Positions 7,318 to 20,384 of a stretch of DNA of 64,000 bases are shown in pieces. The notes under the pieces are model-generated. The model ran no database searches, was not told the DNA's origin, and saw only the letters and a program-made list of their open reading frames with translations. This stretch comes from Acidobacteriota bacterium (GTDB taxonomy: Bacteria; Acidobacteriota; Vicinamibacteria; Vicinamibacterales; Vicinamibacteraceae), in assembly GCA_020845575.1 (NCBI GenBank), contig JADLFL010000040.1:146232-210231 (forward strand), given 5' to 3'. The position numbers were made by a program, and so were the translations under genes. Positions within the stretch are counted from its first letter, which is position 1. Every line of letters begins with the position of its first letter.

Positions 7318-8766
7318 GTGTCGCATACCGTTCACATCCCCACGCCCCTTCGCCAATACACCGACAAGCTGGACACGGTGCAGGTCGGCGGTGCCACCGT
7401 CGGTGACGCGCTCGCGCAGCTGACTGCCGCGTATCCGGACCTGCAGAAGCACCTCTACAACGAGCAGGGGAAGCTCCGGCACTTCGTCAACATCTACGTG
7501 AACGACGAGGACATCCGGTATCTCCAGAAGGAGCAGACGCCGCTCGGCGAGCAGGACACCATCAGCATCATCCCGTCGGTGGCCGGCGGCAGTGCAGCGA
7601 CGGCGGAACTGCCCGCGCTCGAACAGGAGGAAGTGGCGCGCTACAGCCGTCACCTGATCCTTCCGGAAGTCGGGGTCGAGGGGCAGAAGAAGCTGAAGGC
7701 CGCGAGCGTGCTGTGCGTGGGCGCAGGCGGACTCGGCTCGCCCGTCCTCCTGTATCTCGCCGCTGCCGGCATCGGCCGCATCGGCATCGTCGACTTCGAC
7801 GTGGTGGACCTGAGCAACCTGCAGCGACAGGTGGCGCACGGCACCTCCGACGTCGGCCGCCGCAAGCTCGACTCGGCGCACGACGCGATCAGGGCGATCA
7901 ACCCGCACGTGCAGGTCGACCTGTACGAAACGGCGCTGTCATCGCAGAACGCGCTCGACCTGTTCAGGCCGTACGACATCATCATCGACGGCACCGACAA
8001 CTTCCCGACGCGCTATCTCGTGAACGACGCGTGCGTGCTGATCGGCAAGCCGAACGCGTACGGCAGCATCTTCCGGTTCGAAGGACAGGCGTCGGTGTTC
8101 GCCACCAAGGGCGGCCCGTGCTATCGCTGCCTTTATCCCGAACCGCCGCCGCCGGGGCTCGTCCCGAGCTGCGCTGAAGGCGGCGTGCTCGGCGTGCTGC
8201 CGGGCATGGTCGGGATGATTCAGGCCACCGAGGCGATCAAGCTGATTCTCGGCGCGGGCGAGCCGCTCGTCGGCAGGTTCCTCATCTACGACGCGCTCCG
8301 CATGAAGTTCCGCGAGCTGAAGCTGCGCCGCGATCCCGAGTGCCCCGTGTGCGGCGACAACCCGACGGTCAAGGCGCTCATCGACTACGAGCAGTTCTGC
8401 GGCCTCAAGCCCGCCGCCGGTGCCGCACCCGCCGCCGCCCCGCAGGAGATCCCCGCCGTCACCGTCGAGGAGCTCAAGCAGCGTCTCGATCGCGGCGACG
8501 ACATCGTCGTGCTCGACGTGCGCGAGCCGCACGAAGTGGACATCGTCCGCATCGACGGCACGACGGTGATCCCGCTCGGCGACCTGCCCAACCGGCTCGA
8601 CGAGCTCGATCGCTCGCGCGACATGCTCGTCCACTGCAAGATGGGCGGCCGCAGCGCGAAAGCCGTCGCGCTGCTGCGCGAGAAGGGCTTCGACAGGGCT
8701 TACAACGTCACGGGCGGCATCCTCGCCTGGGTCGATCGAATCGAGCCGCAGAAATCGAAGTACTGA
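7318..8766 (+). CDS. moeB: MoaD/ThiS-MoeB-rhodanese three-domain fusion
   Basis: This 482-residue protein joins three parts of a sulfur-carrier system. Residues about 1-90 form a ubiquitin-like MoaD/ThiS/CysO domain ending VAGG. Residues about 105-355 are an E1-like adenylyltransferase with GAGGLGSP, the DFDVVDLSNLQRQ loop, GTDNFPTRYLVND, and zinc cysteines in CYRCLYP and CPVCGD. Residues about 385-480 are a rhodanese with catalytic Cys in HCKMGGRS. GTG 7318 is preferred because AAGGAG lies six bases upstream. Such enzymes activate the carrier C-terminal Gly and load sulfur for molybdopterin, thiamine or cysteine. Here the GG is internal, so processing or an altered mechanism is needed. No molybdenum cofactor genes are adjacent. 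Confidence 0.9.
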   Translation: MSHTVHIPTPLRQYTDKLDTVQVGGATVGDALAQLTAAYPDLQKHLYNEQGKLRHFVNIYVNDEDIRYLQKEQTPLGEQDTISIIPSVAGGSAATAELPALEQEEVARYSRHLILPEVGVEGQKKLKAASVLCVGAGGLGSPVLLYLAAAGIGRIGIVDFDVVDLSNLQRQVAHGTSDVGRRKLDSAHDAIRAINPHVQVDLYETALSSQNALDLFRPYDIIIDGTDNFPTRYLVNDACVLIGKPNAYGSIFRFEGQASVFATKGGPCYRCLYPEPPPPGLVPSCAEGGVLGVLPGMVGMIQATEAIKLILGAGEPLVGRFLIYDALRMKFRELKLRRDPECPVCGDNPTVKALIDYEQFCGLKPAAGAAPAAAPQEIPAVTVEELKQRLDRGDDIVVLDVREPHEVDIVRIDGTTVIPLGDLPNRLDELDRSRDMLVHCKMGGRSAKAVALLREKGFDRAYNVTGGILAWVDRIEPQKSKY

Positions 8767-8861
8767 TGGGAAGGGTGCTCGACGTCCGTGTCGAGAGTGC
8801 TGGGCTAGAATTCAATCACCTCGGGGACGAGGTGATGAAGGTGTTCAGGGTGGACTGACTC

Positions 8862-9014
8862 GTGGCCTCTACCCCTCCATCCGTCGTCGTCCTTGGTGGG
8901 CCAAATGGAGCCGGCAAGTGGCCGCAACTGGTCGCTACCGGTGGGACGGGCGTGGCGACACGCGTCCGCCTGCCGCAGGCCTGGCGGGCAGCTTCAGAGG
9001 GATACGACCAATGA
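8862..9014 (+). pseudogene. Zeta-toxin-like P-loop fragment
   Basis: A GTG at 8862 opens a 50-codon frame whose start (VVVLGGPNGAGK) is the Walker A region of the zeta toxin / UDP-GlcNAc kinase family. After the Lys the expected Ser-Thr and the rest of the kinase are absent; the remaining 31 residues look random and the frame ends in an ATGA overlap with the next gene at 9011. I read this as a decayed or deleted toxin of which only the 5' end remains. The stretch 8767-8861 between it and moeB holds no convincing gene. Confidence 0.55.
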
Positions 9015-9226
9015 GTAGTACGGAGTCGACCGTCACGGAATTGTTCGACGAGGGAACGGCCATCGACCAGGCACTTCGCGAGGCCGCCAGGGATGCCAGA
9101 CGCTTCCACAAGGCGATCGGCAATCCGATGGCCACGTGGAGGGACGGCAAGGTGGTGTGGGTACAGCCGGAGGACATCGTCGTCGATACTCCGGCTGAGG
9201 CAAGCGACCGTCCCGACCGGCAGTAA
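9011..9226 (+). CDS. Small protein resembling a zeta-toxin partner
   Basis: The 71-residue product starts at ATG 9011 behind a purine-rich AGAGG. It has an acidic helical N-terminal half (TVTELFDEGTAIDQALREA), a basic middle (RRFHKAIGNPMATWRDGKVVWVQPEDI) and a polar tail. The WRDGKVVWVQPEDI end resembles small proteins that precede zeta-type kinases, but I cannot name the family with certainty. Here the toxin fragment lies upstream, not downstream, so the order looks rearranged and the partner is orphaned. Function as an antitoxin is inferred from context only. Confidence 0.55.
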   Translation: MSSTESTVTELFDEGTAIDQALREAARDARRFHKAIGNPMATWRDGKVVWVQPEDIVVDTPAEASDRPDRQ

Positions 9227-9271
9227 GTCCAGGTACTGAGCAGGGCGGAGGACGCCGCCCTGAAGGGCCTG

Positions 9272-14063
<4,792 letters not shown>

Positions 14064-14071
<8 letters not shown>

Positions 14072-14399
14072 GGAGAGGGACCACGGACGGAGTCTCAGCC
14101 GCGAGATCGGCCGCAAGGCAGCGCGCCGGTTGCGCGCACGCGGGCGGGCGGGCCCGACGTGGGCCGGCCTGGGCGCCTATGGCGTGGTCGGCTGGTCCAT
14201 CGTCATCCCGACGCTCGCGGGGATTGCGCTGGGCGTGTGGGTGGACGACAGGTGGCCGAGCCGTTTCTCGTGGACGCTGATGCTGATCACGGCAGGCCTG
14301 CTCATCGGATGCTGGAATGCGTGGCGCTGGGTGACGAGCGAGCAGCGCGCGATTCGGGACGCAGACGGCAGCGTGCCCCGGGAGGACGAGGATGACTGA
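14064..14399 (+). CDS. atpQ: N-ATPase AtpQ, AtpI/ATPase_gene1-like membrane protein
   Basis: A GTG at 14064 gives a 111-residue protein with an Arg/Lys-rich cytoplasmic N-terminus, two transmembrane helices (about residues 38-60, GVVGWSIVIPTLAGIALGVWV, and 68-88, WTLMLITAGLLIGCWNAW) and an acidic tail. Position between epsilon and AtpR, size and two-helix topology match AtpQ of N-ATPase operons, an AtpI relative thought to help c-ring assembly or divalent cation supply. The gene overlaps both neighbours (8 nt each side), and the frame upstream of the GTG lies within atpC, so the GTG start is well bounded. Confidence 0.88.
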
Positions 14400-14685
14400 G
14401 GAACTCGGCCCGTGGAGCCTCGCGATCGGCGGCGGGGCCGCGGTGGCAGTGCTGTATCTCACGAGCCTGTGGTGGACGGTCGCGCGCGTCGCGCGCACGC
14501 GGCATCCGGCGCGCCTCGTTGCTGTGAGCTATCTACTGCGGGCGCCGATCGCCGCGCTTGCGCTGTTCGCCGTTGCCGCCGGCGATGCGCCGCGTCTGCT
14601 GGCGGCGCTCGCCTCGTTTCTCGCTGTCCGTACGGTGGTCGTCCGGTCGGTGCGCAGCGGTGGGTATTCGGCGTCGACGAGATGA
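14392..14685 (+). CDS. atpR: N-ATPase AtpR membrane subunit
   Basis: This 97-residue protein has three predicted transmembrane helices (about 10-30, 45-62 and 66-82) and buried charged residues, with the family-like segment LYLTSLWWTVARVAR. AtpR occurs only in N-ATPase operons and has been proposed to interact with the c ring or protect the ion path. Its presence, together with the missing atpH (delta), separates this operon from a housekeeping F-ATPase. It overlaps the end of atpQ by 8 nt, and atpB follows 16 nt later with AAGGGA before its ATG. Confidence 0.88.
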   Translation: MTEELGPWSLAIGGGAAVAVLYLTSLWWTVARVARTRHPARLVAVSYLLRAPIAALALFAVAAGDAPRLLAALASFLAVRTVVVRSVRSGGYSASTR

Positions 14686-14701
14686 TGCACGCAAGGGAAC
14701 G

Positions 14702-15403
14702 ATGATGGTGGAGATCACGCCGGACCAGATCGTGTACGTGCAGTGGGGTGCCGTCGCGCTCAACGCCACGGTCGTGTGGACGTGGGTGGTGATGGCGCTG
14801 CTGGTCGCCGGGTCGTGGGCCTTGACCCGGGCGATGGAGACGAGCGATACGCCCTCGCGCGGTCAGCACGTGATCGAGGCGATCGTCGCGCTGATCCTGG
14901 GCCAGATCCGCGACGTCAGCGGGCGTTCGCCGGAGACCCTCCTGCCGTTCGCGGGCACCCTGTTCCTGTTCATCGTCACCTCGAACTCGCTCACGATCGT
15001 GCCCGGCTTCCACGCGCCCACCAGTTCGTTGTCCACCACCACCGCCCTGGCGCTGTGCGTGTTCATCGCCGTGCCGGTGTTCGGGATCCGCGAGCAGGGC
15101 CTGCGGGGCTACCTCCGGCACTATGCGCAGCCGTCGGTGTTCATGGTGCCGCTGACATTCATCGGAGAAGTGTCGCGGACGGTGGCGCTCGCGCTCCGGC
15201 TTTTCGGCAACATGATGAGCGGCGTCGTGATGGCTGCCGTCTTCGTCGGCCTGGCGCCGTTGTTTTTCCCGGCCGTCCTCCAGGCCTTCGGCCTGGTCAT
15301 CGGCGTGATTCAGGCCTACATCTTCTCCGTTCTGGCCACGGTCTACATCGCCTCGGCGACGCAGGTCCACACCGGAGCGGCAGACACCAGGGAGGGGACA
15401 TGA
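14702..15403 (+). CDS. atpB: N-ATPase F0 subunit a
   Basis: The 233-residue product is the stator half-channel subunit, with five to six membrane helices. The essential Arg is at residue 166 in LALRLFGNM, within the fourth helix, and the C-terminal helix has QAYIFSVLATVYIASA. Length and the SNSLTIVPGF segment fit the alternate F-type subunit a. ATG 14702 is immediately followed by another ATG; a good AAGGGA site precedes. The stop overlaps the atpE start (ATGA). It works with the c ring to move Na+ or H+ across the inner membrane. Confidence 0.95.
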   Translation: MMVEITPDQIVYVQWGAVALNATVVWTWVVMALLVAGSWALTRAMETSDTPSRGQHVIEAIVALILGQIRDVSGRSPETLLPFAGTLFLFIVTSNSLTIVPGFHAPTSSLSTTTALALCVFIAVPVFGIREQGLRGYLRHYAQPSVFMVPLTFIGEVSRTVALALRLFGNMMSGVVMAAVFVGLAPLFFPAVLQAFGLVIGVIQAYIFSVLATVYIASATQVHTGAADTREGT

Positions 15404-15681
15404 ACGAACTCGTGTGGGTGGGCGTCGCGTCCATTGTCATGGCCGGCGTGGCGGTGAGCGTCGGCTCGATTGCGCCGGCGCTGGCCGAAGGCCGTGCGGT
15501 GGCGCAGGCGCTGGCCTCGATCGCCCAACAGCCCGACGAAGCGAACGGCATCAGCCGGACGCTGTTCATCGGCCTGGCGATCATCGAGACGTCGGGCATC
15601 TATTGCTTCGTTATCGCCATCATTCTGCTGTTCGCCAACCCGGTCTGGACCACGATGCTGGCGCGCGCCTCCGGGCAGTGA
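15400..15681 (+). CDS. atpE: N-ATPase F0 subunit c with two carboxylates
   Basis: The 93-residue hairpin has two membrane helices joined by a polar QQP loop at 43-45. The ion-site Glu is at 63, followed by Thr64, Ser65 and Tyr68 (ETSGIY), and a second Glu at 30 replaces the Gln that is usual in Na+-binding c subunits. The ET/ES plus Tyr pattern is the Na+ signature; however, N-type rings with two Glu per subunit have been reported to carry protons, so the ion should be left open. GGAGG lies just before the ATG. It starts in an ATGA overlap with atpB. Confidence 0.95.
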   Translation: MNELVWVGVASIVMAGVAVSVGSIAPALAEGRAVAQALASIAQQPDEANGISRTLFIGLAIIETSGIYCFVIAIILLFANPVWTTMLARASGQ

Positions 15682-15682
15682 G

Positions 15683-16468
15683 ATGCTGCTCGACCCGTTC
15701 ACCATCGCCGCCCAGATCGTCAACTTCCTGCTGCTCCTCTGGTTGTTGCGGCGCGTCCTCTACGGGCCCGTCACGCGCGCGATGCTCGCGCGCGAGGCGC
15801 GCGTGCGCGCCGAACTTGACGACGCCAGGCGACAGCGTGCCGAGGCGGAGCGCGAGCGCGCACAACACGAGGAGGAACTGGCCGCCTTCACGGCCGGGCA
15901 GGAGGCGCGCATGGGAGTCGCGCGCGCAGAGGTCGAGCAGTGGCGTCACGCGCAGATGGAGGCCGCGCGCCTCGAAGTGGACGCCAGGCGCGAGCGCTGG
16001 CAAGGCGCGCTGGCGCAGGAGCAGCAGGCCGTCGTCCGCGAGGTGCGGCGCCGCGTCGGTCACGAAATCCTCGTGCTGACGCGTCAGGCGCTCCGCGATC
16101 TGGCCGGCAGCGCACTCGAAGACCGTATCATCGCGCGGTTCCTCGAACGACTCCACGAGCTGCCGGCCTCTGCGCGCGACCGCCTGGCCACCGCCGCACA
16201 CGAGGACGGCGCGCGGGTCCATCTCCGCACCGCCTGCCCGCTGGTGGACGAGGAGCGCGCGCGCCTGAGCGAGGCCGTGAGTGATGCGCTCGGCGGGCGG
16301 CTCGCCGCGTCGTTCGAGACGACGCCAGACCTCGGCAGCGGCGTGGAGATGCGTGCGGGAGGGTTGACGGTGGCGTGGTCGCTGAACGAATACCTGGCTT
16401 CGCTCGAAGAGCGGCTGGGTGCCGCATTCGGTGACGACCTGCGGGTCGACGACGGTGGACATGGCTGA
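15683..16468 (+). CDS. atpF: N-ATPase F0 subunit b, long form
   Basis: ATG 15683 begins one base after the atpE stop. The 261-residue product has one N-terminal membrane helix (about 8-27, [19 protein letters not shown]) and a long Arg/Glu/Ala-rich coiled coil to about residue 125. A further C-terminal domain of about 130 residues ends [14 protein letters not shown] and resembles the delta-like part expected in place of the absent atpH. Standard b subunits are near 160 residues, so the extension is significant and typical of alternate F1F0 enzymes. It forms the peripheral stalk. It overlaps atpA by 8 nt. Confidence 0.92.
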   Translation: MLLDPFTIAAQIVNFLLLLWLLRRVLYGPVTRAMLAREARVRAELDDARRQRAEAERERAQHEEELAAFTAGQEARMGVARAEVEQWRHAQMEAARLEVDARRERWQGALAQEQQAVVREVRRRVGHEILVLTRQALRDLAGSALEDRIIARFLERLHELPASARDRLATAAHEDGARVHLRTACPLVDEERARLSEAVSDALGGRLAASFETTPDLGSGVEMRAGGLTVAWSLNEYLASLEERLGAAFGDDLRVDDGGHG

Positions 16469-18005
16469 CCGCCCGCTGGTTGCCGAGATCGACCGGGCGC
16501 TCGACCGCCTCGCCGCGCTGGCCGGCCACGACGAACCTGGGCTGACGATCCGGGAAGTCGGCACCGTCGAGTCCGTCGGCCATGGCACCGCCGTGCTGTC
16601 CGGCCTGCCGGGCGTGCGGTCCGACGAACTGGTCGAGTTCGCCGGCGGCGTCCTCGGGATGGCGTTCAACCTGGACGATCGCGAGGTCGGCGCGATCCTC
16701 CTGGGCGAGAGCCGAGCACTGAAAGCGGGCGACCAGGTGCGCCGCACGGGGCGCGTCACCGACGTGCCCGTTGGCCATGGGCTGCTCGGGCGCGTCGTCG
16801 ATCCCACCGGCCGGCCGCTCGATCGGCACGGTCCGCTCCAGGCCTCCGTGCGCTGGCCGGTCGAGCGCGATGCCCCGGCCATCCTCGACCGTGCCCCCGT
16901 CAGCGTACCGCTCCAGACCGGCCTCAAGGTCGTCGATGCGTTGGTGCCCATCGGGCGCGGTCAGCGGGAGCTGATCCTGGGCGATCGCCAGACGGGGAAG
17001 TCCACCGTGGCGGTGGACACCATCCTGAACCAACGCGGTCAGGACGTCATCTGCGTCTACTGCGCGGTCGGCCAGCGCAGCGCGGCCGTGGCCCACGTGC
17101 TGGCCGAACTCGGCCGACATGGCGCGCTCGCCTACACCGTCGTGGTCGTCGCGTCGGGCGAGCAGGCGCCAGGCCTGCAGTTCATCGCGCCCTACGCCGC
17201 GACGAGCATCGCCGAGTTCTTCATGGAGGAAGGACGCGACGTCCTGATCGTCTACGACGACCTCACCAAGCACGCACGCGCATACCGGGAGCTCTCGCTG
17301 CTGCTGCGGCGACCGCCCGGGCGCGAAGCGTTTCCGGGAGACATCTTCTACGTCCATTCGCGGCTGCTCGAGCGCGCCACGCACCTCCGGCCCGGGCTCG
17401 GCGGCGGATCGCTCACCGCGTTGCCCATCGTCGAGACGGAGGCGCAGAACCTGGCTGCCTACATCCCCACCAACCTCATCTCCATTACGGACGGCCAGAT
17501 CTATCTTTCGCCGGAGCTCTTCCAGAAGGCGGTCCTGCCTGCCGTCCATGCCGGGCTGTCGGTGTCACGAGTGGGCGGCAAGACGCAGTTGCCGGCCTAC
17601 CGGGCGATCGCCGCGGACCTGCGCCTCACCTACTCGCAGTTCGAGGAACTCGAAGGTTTCGCGCGCTTCGGCACGCGCCTGGATGAGGACACGCGGCGCA
17701 CGCTGGCTCGCGGCCGGCGGATCCGGGAGGTGCTGAAGCAACCGCCGCACGCGACGCTCGCCGCGCCGGCACAGATCGTCACGCTGCTTGCGGTGACGGC
17801 AGGCCTGTTCGATCCGATCGCGCTCGATCGCGTCGCCGAGGCCGAACAAGTCGTGCGCGACACCGTCCAGGGCAGCCTCCCCGAGATCTGGCGCGCCATC
17901 GAACGTGGCGATCGCATGACCGACCAACAGCGCGACACCGTCATTGCCACCGTCCGTGCGCGTCTCGATTCCACGTTCGAGCACCGGGCCGATGCCGACG
18001 ACTGA
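16461..18005 (+). CDS. atpA: N-ATPase F1 subunit alpha
   Basis: The 514-residue protein is the non-catalytic alpha subunit. It has the N-terminal beta barrel with [22 protein letters not shown], a P-loop GDRQTGKS at 174-181, the DDLTKHA loop, and the conserved [21 protein letters not shown] segment. ATG 16461 overlaps the atpF end; an upstream frame extension lacks family residues. Together with beta it forms the F1 hexamer. The stop overlaps atpG by 14 nt. All residues typical of a functional alpha subunit appear to be present. Confidence 0.95.
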   Translation: MADRPLVAEIDRALDRLAALAGHDEPGLTIREVGTVESVGHGTAVLSGLPGVRSDELVEFAGGVLGMAFNLDDREVGAILLGESRALKAGDQVRRTGRVTDVPVGHGLLGRVVDPTGRPLDRHGPLQASVRWPVERDAPAILDRAPVSVPLQTGLKVVDALVPIGRGQRELILGDRQTGKSTVAVDTILNQRGQDVICVYCAVGQRSAAVAHVLAELGRHGALAYTVVVVASGEQAPGLQFIAPYAATSIAEFFMEEGRDVLIVYDDLTKHARAYRELSLLLRRPPGREAFPGDIFYVHSRLLERATHLRPGLGGGSLTALPIVETEAQNLAAYIPTNLISITDGQIYLSPELFQKAVLPAVHAGLSVSRVGGKTQLPAYRAIAADLRLTYSQFEELEGFARFGTRLDEDTRRTLARGRRIREVLKQPPHATLAAPAQIVTLLAVTAGLFDPIALDRVAEAEQVVRDTVQGSLPEIWRAIERGDRMTDQQRDTVIATVRARLDSTFEHRADADD

Positions 18006-18894
18006 CGCCATTGAACGCCGCCTCGATACGGCCGGCGATCTGCGCTCCATCGTTCGGACGATGAAGGCCCTCGCGGCCGTGAACATCCGTCAGTACGAAG
18101 AGGCGGCGGTCTCCATCGCGGACTACGCCCGCACCGTCGAGCTCGGCTTCCAGGCGCTGCTGCGCGTTCGGCCCGGCACGCTGGATGTCCCGGCCGTCCG
18201 GTCTTCGCCGCCCTGCATCGGCGCCATCGTCCTGGGATCGGATCACGGGCTGTGCGGCGCGTTCAACGAGCAGGTGGCGGCGTTCTATTTCGAACGGCGC
18301 GCGGCCGACCAGCGAACCGAGGGCGAGCGGTTGATGGCGCTCGGGCTCCGGGCGGCCGGCCGGCTCGAGGACCTGAAGCAACGGCCGGCGGTGGTGCTCA
18401 CGCTGCCGGCGTCGGCGGTGCGGATAGCCACGCTCGTTCGCGAGGTGCTCGAGCACGTCGCCGCGTGGCGCGAAGCCGGGGCCGTGGACACCGTGCGGGT
18501 GTACTTCAACGCGCCGCACGGCCAGGCCGGGAGCCAGCCGCGCGAGGAGCAGTTGCTCCCGCTTGATGGCGCACGCCTGCGCGCGCTTGCGGCCCGTCCG
18601 TGGCGGCCGCGGGCGACGCCGGCGCTCGCGGGCGACTGGGACTCGCTCTTCGCGGCGATCGTCCGGCAACACCTGTTCGTGACCGTCCACCGAGCCATCA
18701 CGCTGTCGCTCGCCAGCGAGAACGCGAGTCGCCTGGCAGCGATGCACGCCGCCGAACGGAGTATCGACGAACGCCTCCACAGCTTGCGCGGCCAGTTCAA
18801 TCGCGAGCGACAGGCGTCGATTACGACCGAACTGCTCGACATCGTGTCCGGCTATGAGACGCTGGCCGCCCGCGCGCGACCGCCCGTGCGATGA
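17992..18894 (+). CDS. atpG: N-ATPase F1 subunit gamma
   Basis: This 300-residue product is the rotor shaft. The N-terminal helix starts [31 protein letters not shown] and the C-terminal helix ends in [28 protein letters not shown], matching the coiled-coil ends of gamma. The central Rossmann part has [19 protein letters not shown] 17992 lies within the atpA end, giving a 14-nt overlap. It is the last gene of the operon; the following 111 nt to the convergent DUF4256 gene contain no strong hairpin with a U-tract. Confidence 0.93.
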   Translation: MPTTDAIERRLDTAGDLRSIVRTMKALAAVNIRQYEEAAVSIADYARTVELGFQALLRVRPGTLDVPAVRSSPPCIGAIVLGSDHGLCGAFNEQVAAFYFERRAADQRTEGERLMALGLRAAGRLEDLKQRPAVVLTLPASAVRIATLVREVLEHVAAWREAGAVDTVRVYFNAPHGQAGSQPREEQLLPLDGARLRALAARPWRPRATPALAGDWDSLFAAIVRQHLFVTVHRAITLSLASENASRLAAMHAAERSIDERLHSLRGQFNRERQASITTELLDIVSGYETLAARARPPVR

Positions 18895-19005
18895 GTCACC
18901 GACCCCAACGCCGCGCGATGGCGAGTTGTTGACGCAAGCCTGAACGGTACGGAGCTGGTGACATCCGCTCCGGCGGTGCGTCTGACTCAGCCTGATGAAT
19001 GCCGC

Positions 19006-19599
19006 TCAGACGGTCAGCGCGCCACGGAACGCGCGCGCGGCGTAGTAGGACTCCGCGCCGTTGTGGTACGTGAAGACGTGGCCGTAGCGGCGATCGCAGA
19101 AGATGGCGCCGCCGCGTGCACGGATGTCGGCGGGTGTCTGCACCCAGCTCGACGTCTTCGTGTCGAAATCACCCAGCGTCTGCAGCTTTCGATACTGCGC
19201 TTCGGTGAGAATCTCGATCCCCATCGCGGCCGCCATCTCCATCGCGCTGGTCTTCGGCTTGTGTTCCTTTCTCGCCTCCAGCGCATCCCCGTCGTAGCAC
19301 ACGCTGCGGCGGTCCCTGGGACTCTCCGCCGAGCAGTCGTAGAAGACGTATTCGCCCGTCTTCGTGTCGTGGCCCACGACGTCGGGTTCGCCGCCCGTCC
19401 GTTCCATCTCGTGGAGCGACCACAGCTTGTCAGGATTGGCGGCAAGTCTTTCCTGAATGGCGGTCCATCCGAGACCGCGATGACGGCTCATGTTCTGCTC
19501 GAAACGCACGCTCAACGTTCCAAACAGCGCTGCCCGTTGTTCCGGCGACAGTGCCTGTCGCGTCTCGCTGCCACGCTTCTGCGTTCGCTGTGTCGGCAT
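19006..19599 (-). CDS. DUF4256 family protein
   Basis: The 197-residue protein matches the DUF4256 family closely: RFEQNMSRHRGLGW, EMERTGGEPDVVG, YVFYDCSAESPRDRR, KEHKPKTSAMEMAAAMGIEILTE, FDTKTSSWVQTP, GGAIFCDRRYGHVF and HNGAESYYAARAFRG are all family hallmarks as I recall them. ATG 19599 was chosen since residues upstream are unlike the family. The role is unknown; the fold appears soluble and cytoplasmic, with conserved Cys, His and Arg residues that could suggest an enzyme. It is divergent from the small basic protein at 19666, so the 66 nt between them hold both promoters. Confidence 0.88.
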   Translation of the reverse strand: MPTQRTQKRGSETRQALSPEQRAALFGTLSVRFEQNMSRHRGLGWTAIQERLAANPDKLWSLHEMERTGGEPDVVGHDTKTGEYVFYDCSAESPRDRRSVCYDGDALEARKEHKPKTSAMEMAAAMGIEILTEAQYRKLQTLGDFDTKTSSWVQTPADIRARGGAIFCDRRYGHVFTYHNGAESYYAARAFRGALTV

Positions 19600-19665
19600 G
19601 TGGACTTGATCCGATTCGGTGAGTGGGTTGATTATGCGGGCTGATCGGGCCCCAGGAGACCAACG

Positions 19666-19839
19666 ATGCATCACAAACGACGTCGTCCCAAGCACCAGCG
19701 CGCGGGCTGTCTCTGGTGCAAGCCGCACAAGGACGAACGGCTGCCGAAGTTCGTCCGACTGAAGGGGCTCACGGCACCGCGTCGTCTCAGCAGCGCGGCG
19801 GGGTGCGCCGGGAACGGGCCTGGCACCTGTCCGCCGTAG
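19666..19839 (+). CDS. Small basic CxxC protein, 57 residues
   Basis: A good AGGAG at 19654-19658 precedes ATG 19666. The product begins HHKRRRPKHQRAGCLWCKPHKDERL, a very basic segment with one CxxC; similar short basic CxxCKPHK proteins occur in many bacteria without known function. The tail (about residue 36 on) is Gly/Ala/Pro-rich with two more Cys and looks unconserved. It may bind nucleic acid or zinc; that is inference from charge and cysteines. It ends 42 nt before the Rrf2-type regulator gene. Confidence 0.6.
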   Translation: MHHKRRRPKHQRAGCLWCKPHKDERLPKFVRLKGLTAPRRLSSAAGCAGNGPGTCPP

Positions 19840-19880
19840 CCTCTTTCCTCCGTCCTCCCTCCTTCGGCTACAATGGACAG

Positions 19881-20369
19881 GTGCTCCGCCTCTCCAAGAA
19901 GACCGACTACGCCCTGATCGCGATGAAGCACCTCGCGCTGAACGGGGACCGTGGTGCGTCGAGTGCGCGAGAGATTGCCGAGCAGTACGACATTCCCGCC
20001 GAATTGATGGCCAAGGTGCTGCAACGCCTCGTGCGGCGCCAGCTCCTGGTGTCGCACCAGGGGACGCGCGGGGGCTATCAGCTCGCGCGGCCGTCCGTGA
20101 TGATTTCCGTGGCGGACGTGATCCAGGCCGTCGATGGTCCGCTCACCGTGACGGCCTGCTCCACAGACGACCACGCGTGCGAGCAGTTCACCAAGTGCAA
20201 CGTGCGCGATCCGCTGTGGCGCATCAAGGATCGCGTCCTCACGGCGCTCGCGAGCTGCACGCTCGCCGAGATCGTCGACGAGTCGAGCGCGCCGACGATG
20301 CCCGTGTCGCTGTCGCGGCGCACGGACGGCAAGCCGGCCTCGCCGGCCGCCGAACCCGTCAAGCCGTAA
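19881..20369 (+). CDS. Rrf2-family Fe-S responsive regulator
   Basis: GTG 19881 opens a 162-residue Rrf2/IscR-like protein. The N-terminal winged helix (RLSKKTDYALIAMKHLA to ELMAKVLQRLVRRQLLVSHQGTRGGYQLAR) is followed by the linker helix and three Cys at 93, 100 and 106, in the spacing of IscR Fe-S ligands. Such regulators sense cluster status and control Fe-S assembly genes. It lies immediately upstream of the cysteine desulfurase and A-type carrier genes, as expected for autoregulation of the module. A C-terminal polar tail after residue 130 is probably disordered. Confidence 0.88.
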   Translation: MLRLSKKTDYALIAMKHLALNGDRGASSAREIAEQYDIPAELMAKVLQRLVRRQLLVSHQGTRGGYQLARPSVMISVADVIQAVDGPLTVTACSTDDHACEQFTKCNVRDPLWRIKDRVLTALASCTLAEIVDESSAPTMPVSLSRRTDGKPASPAAEPVKP

Positions 20370-20384
20370 GCGCTCGACAGCCCG

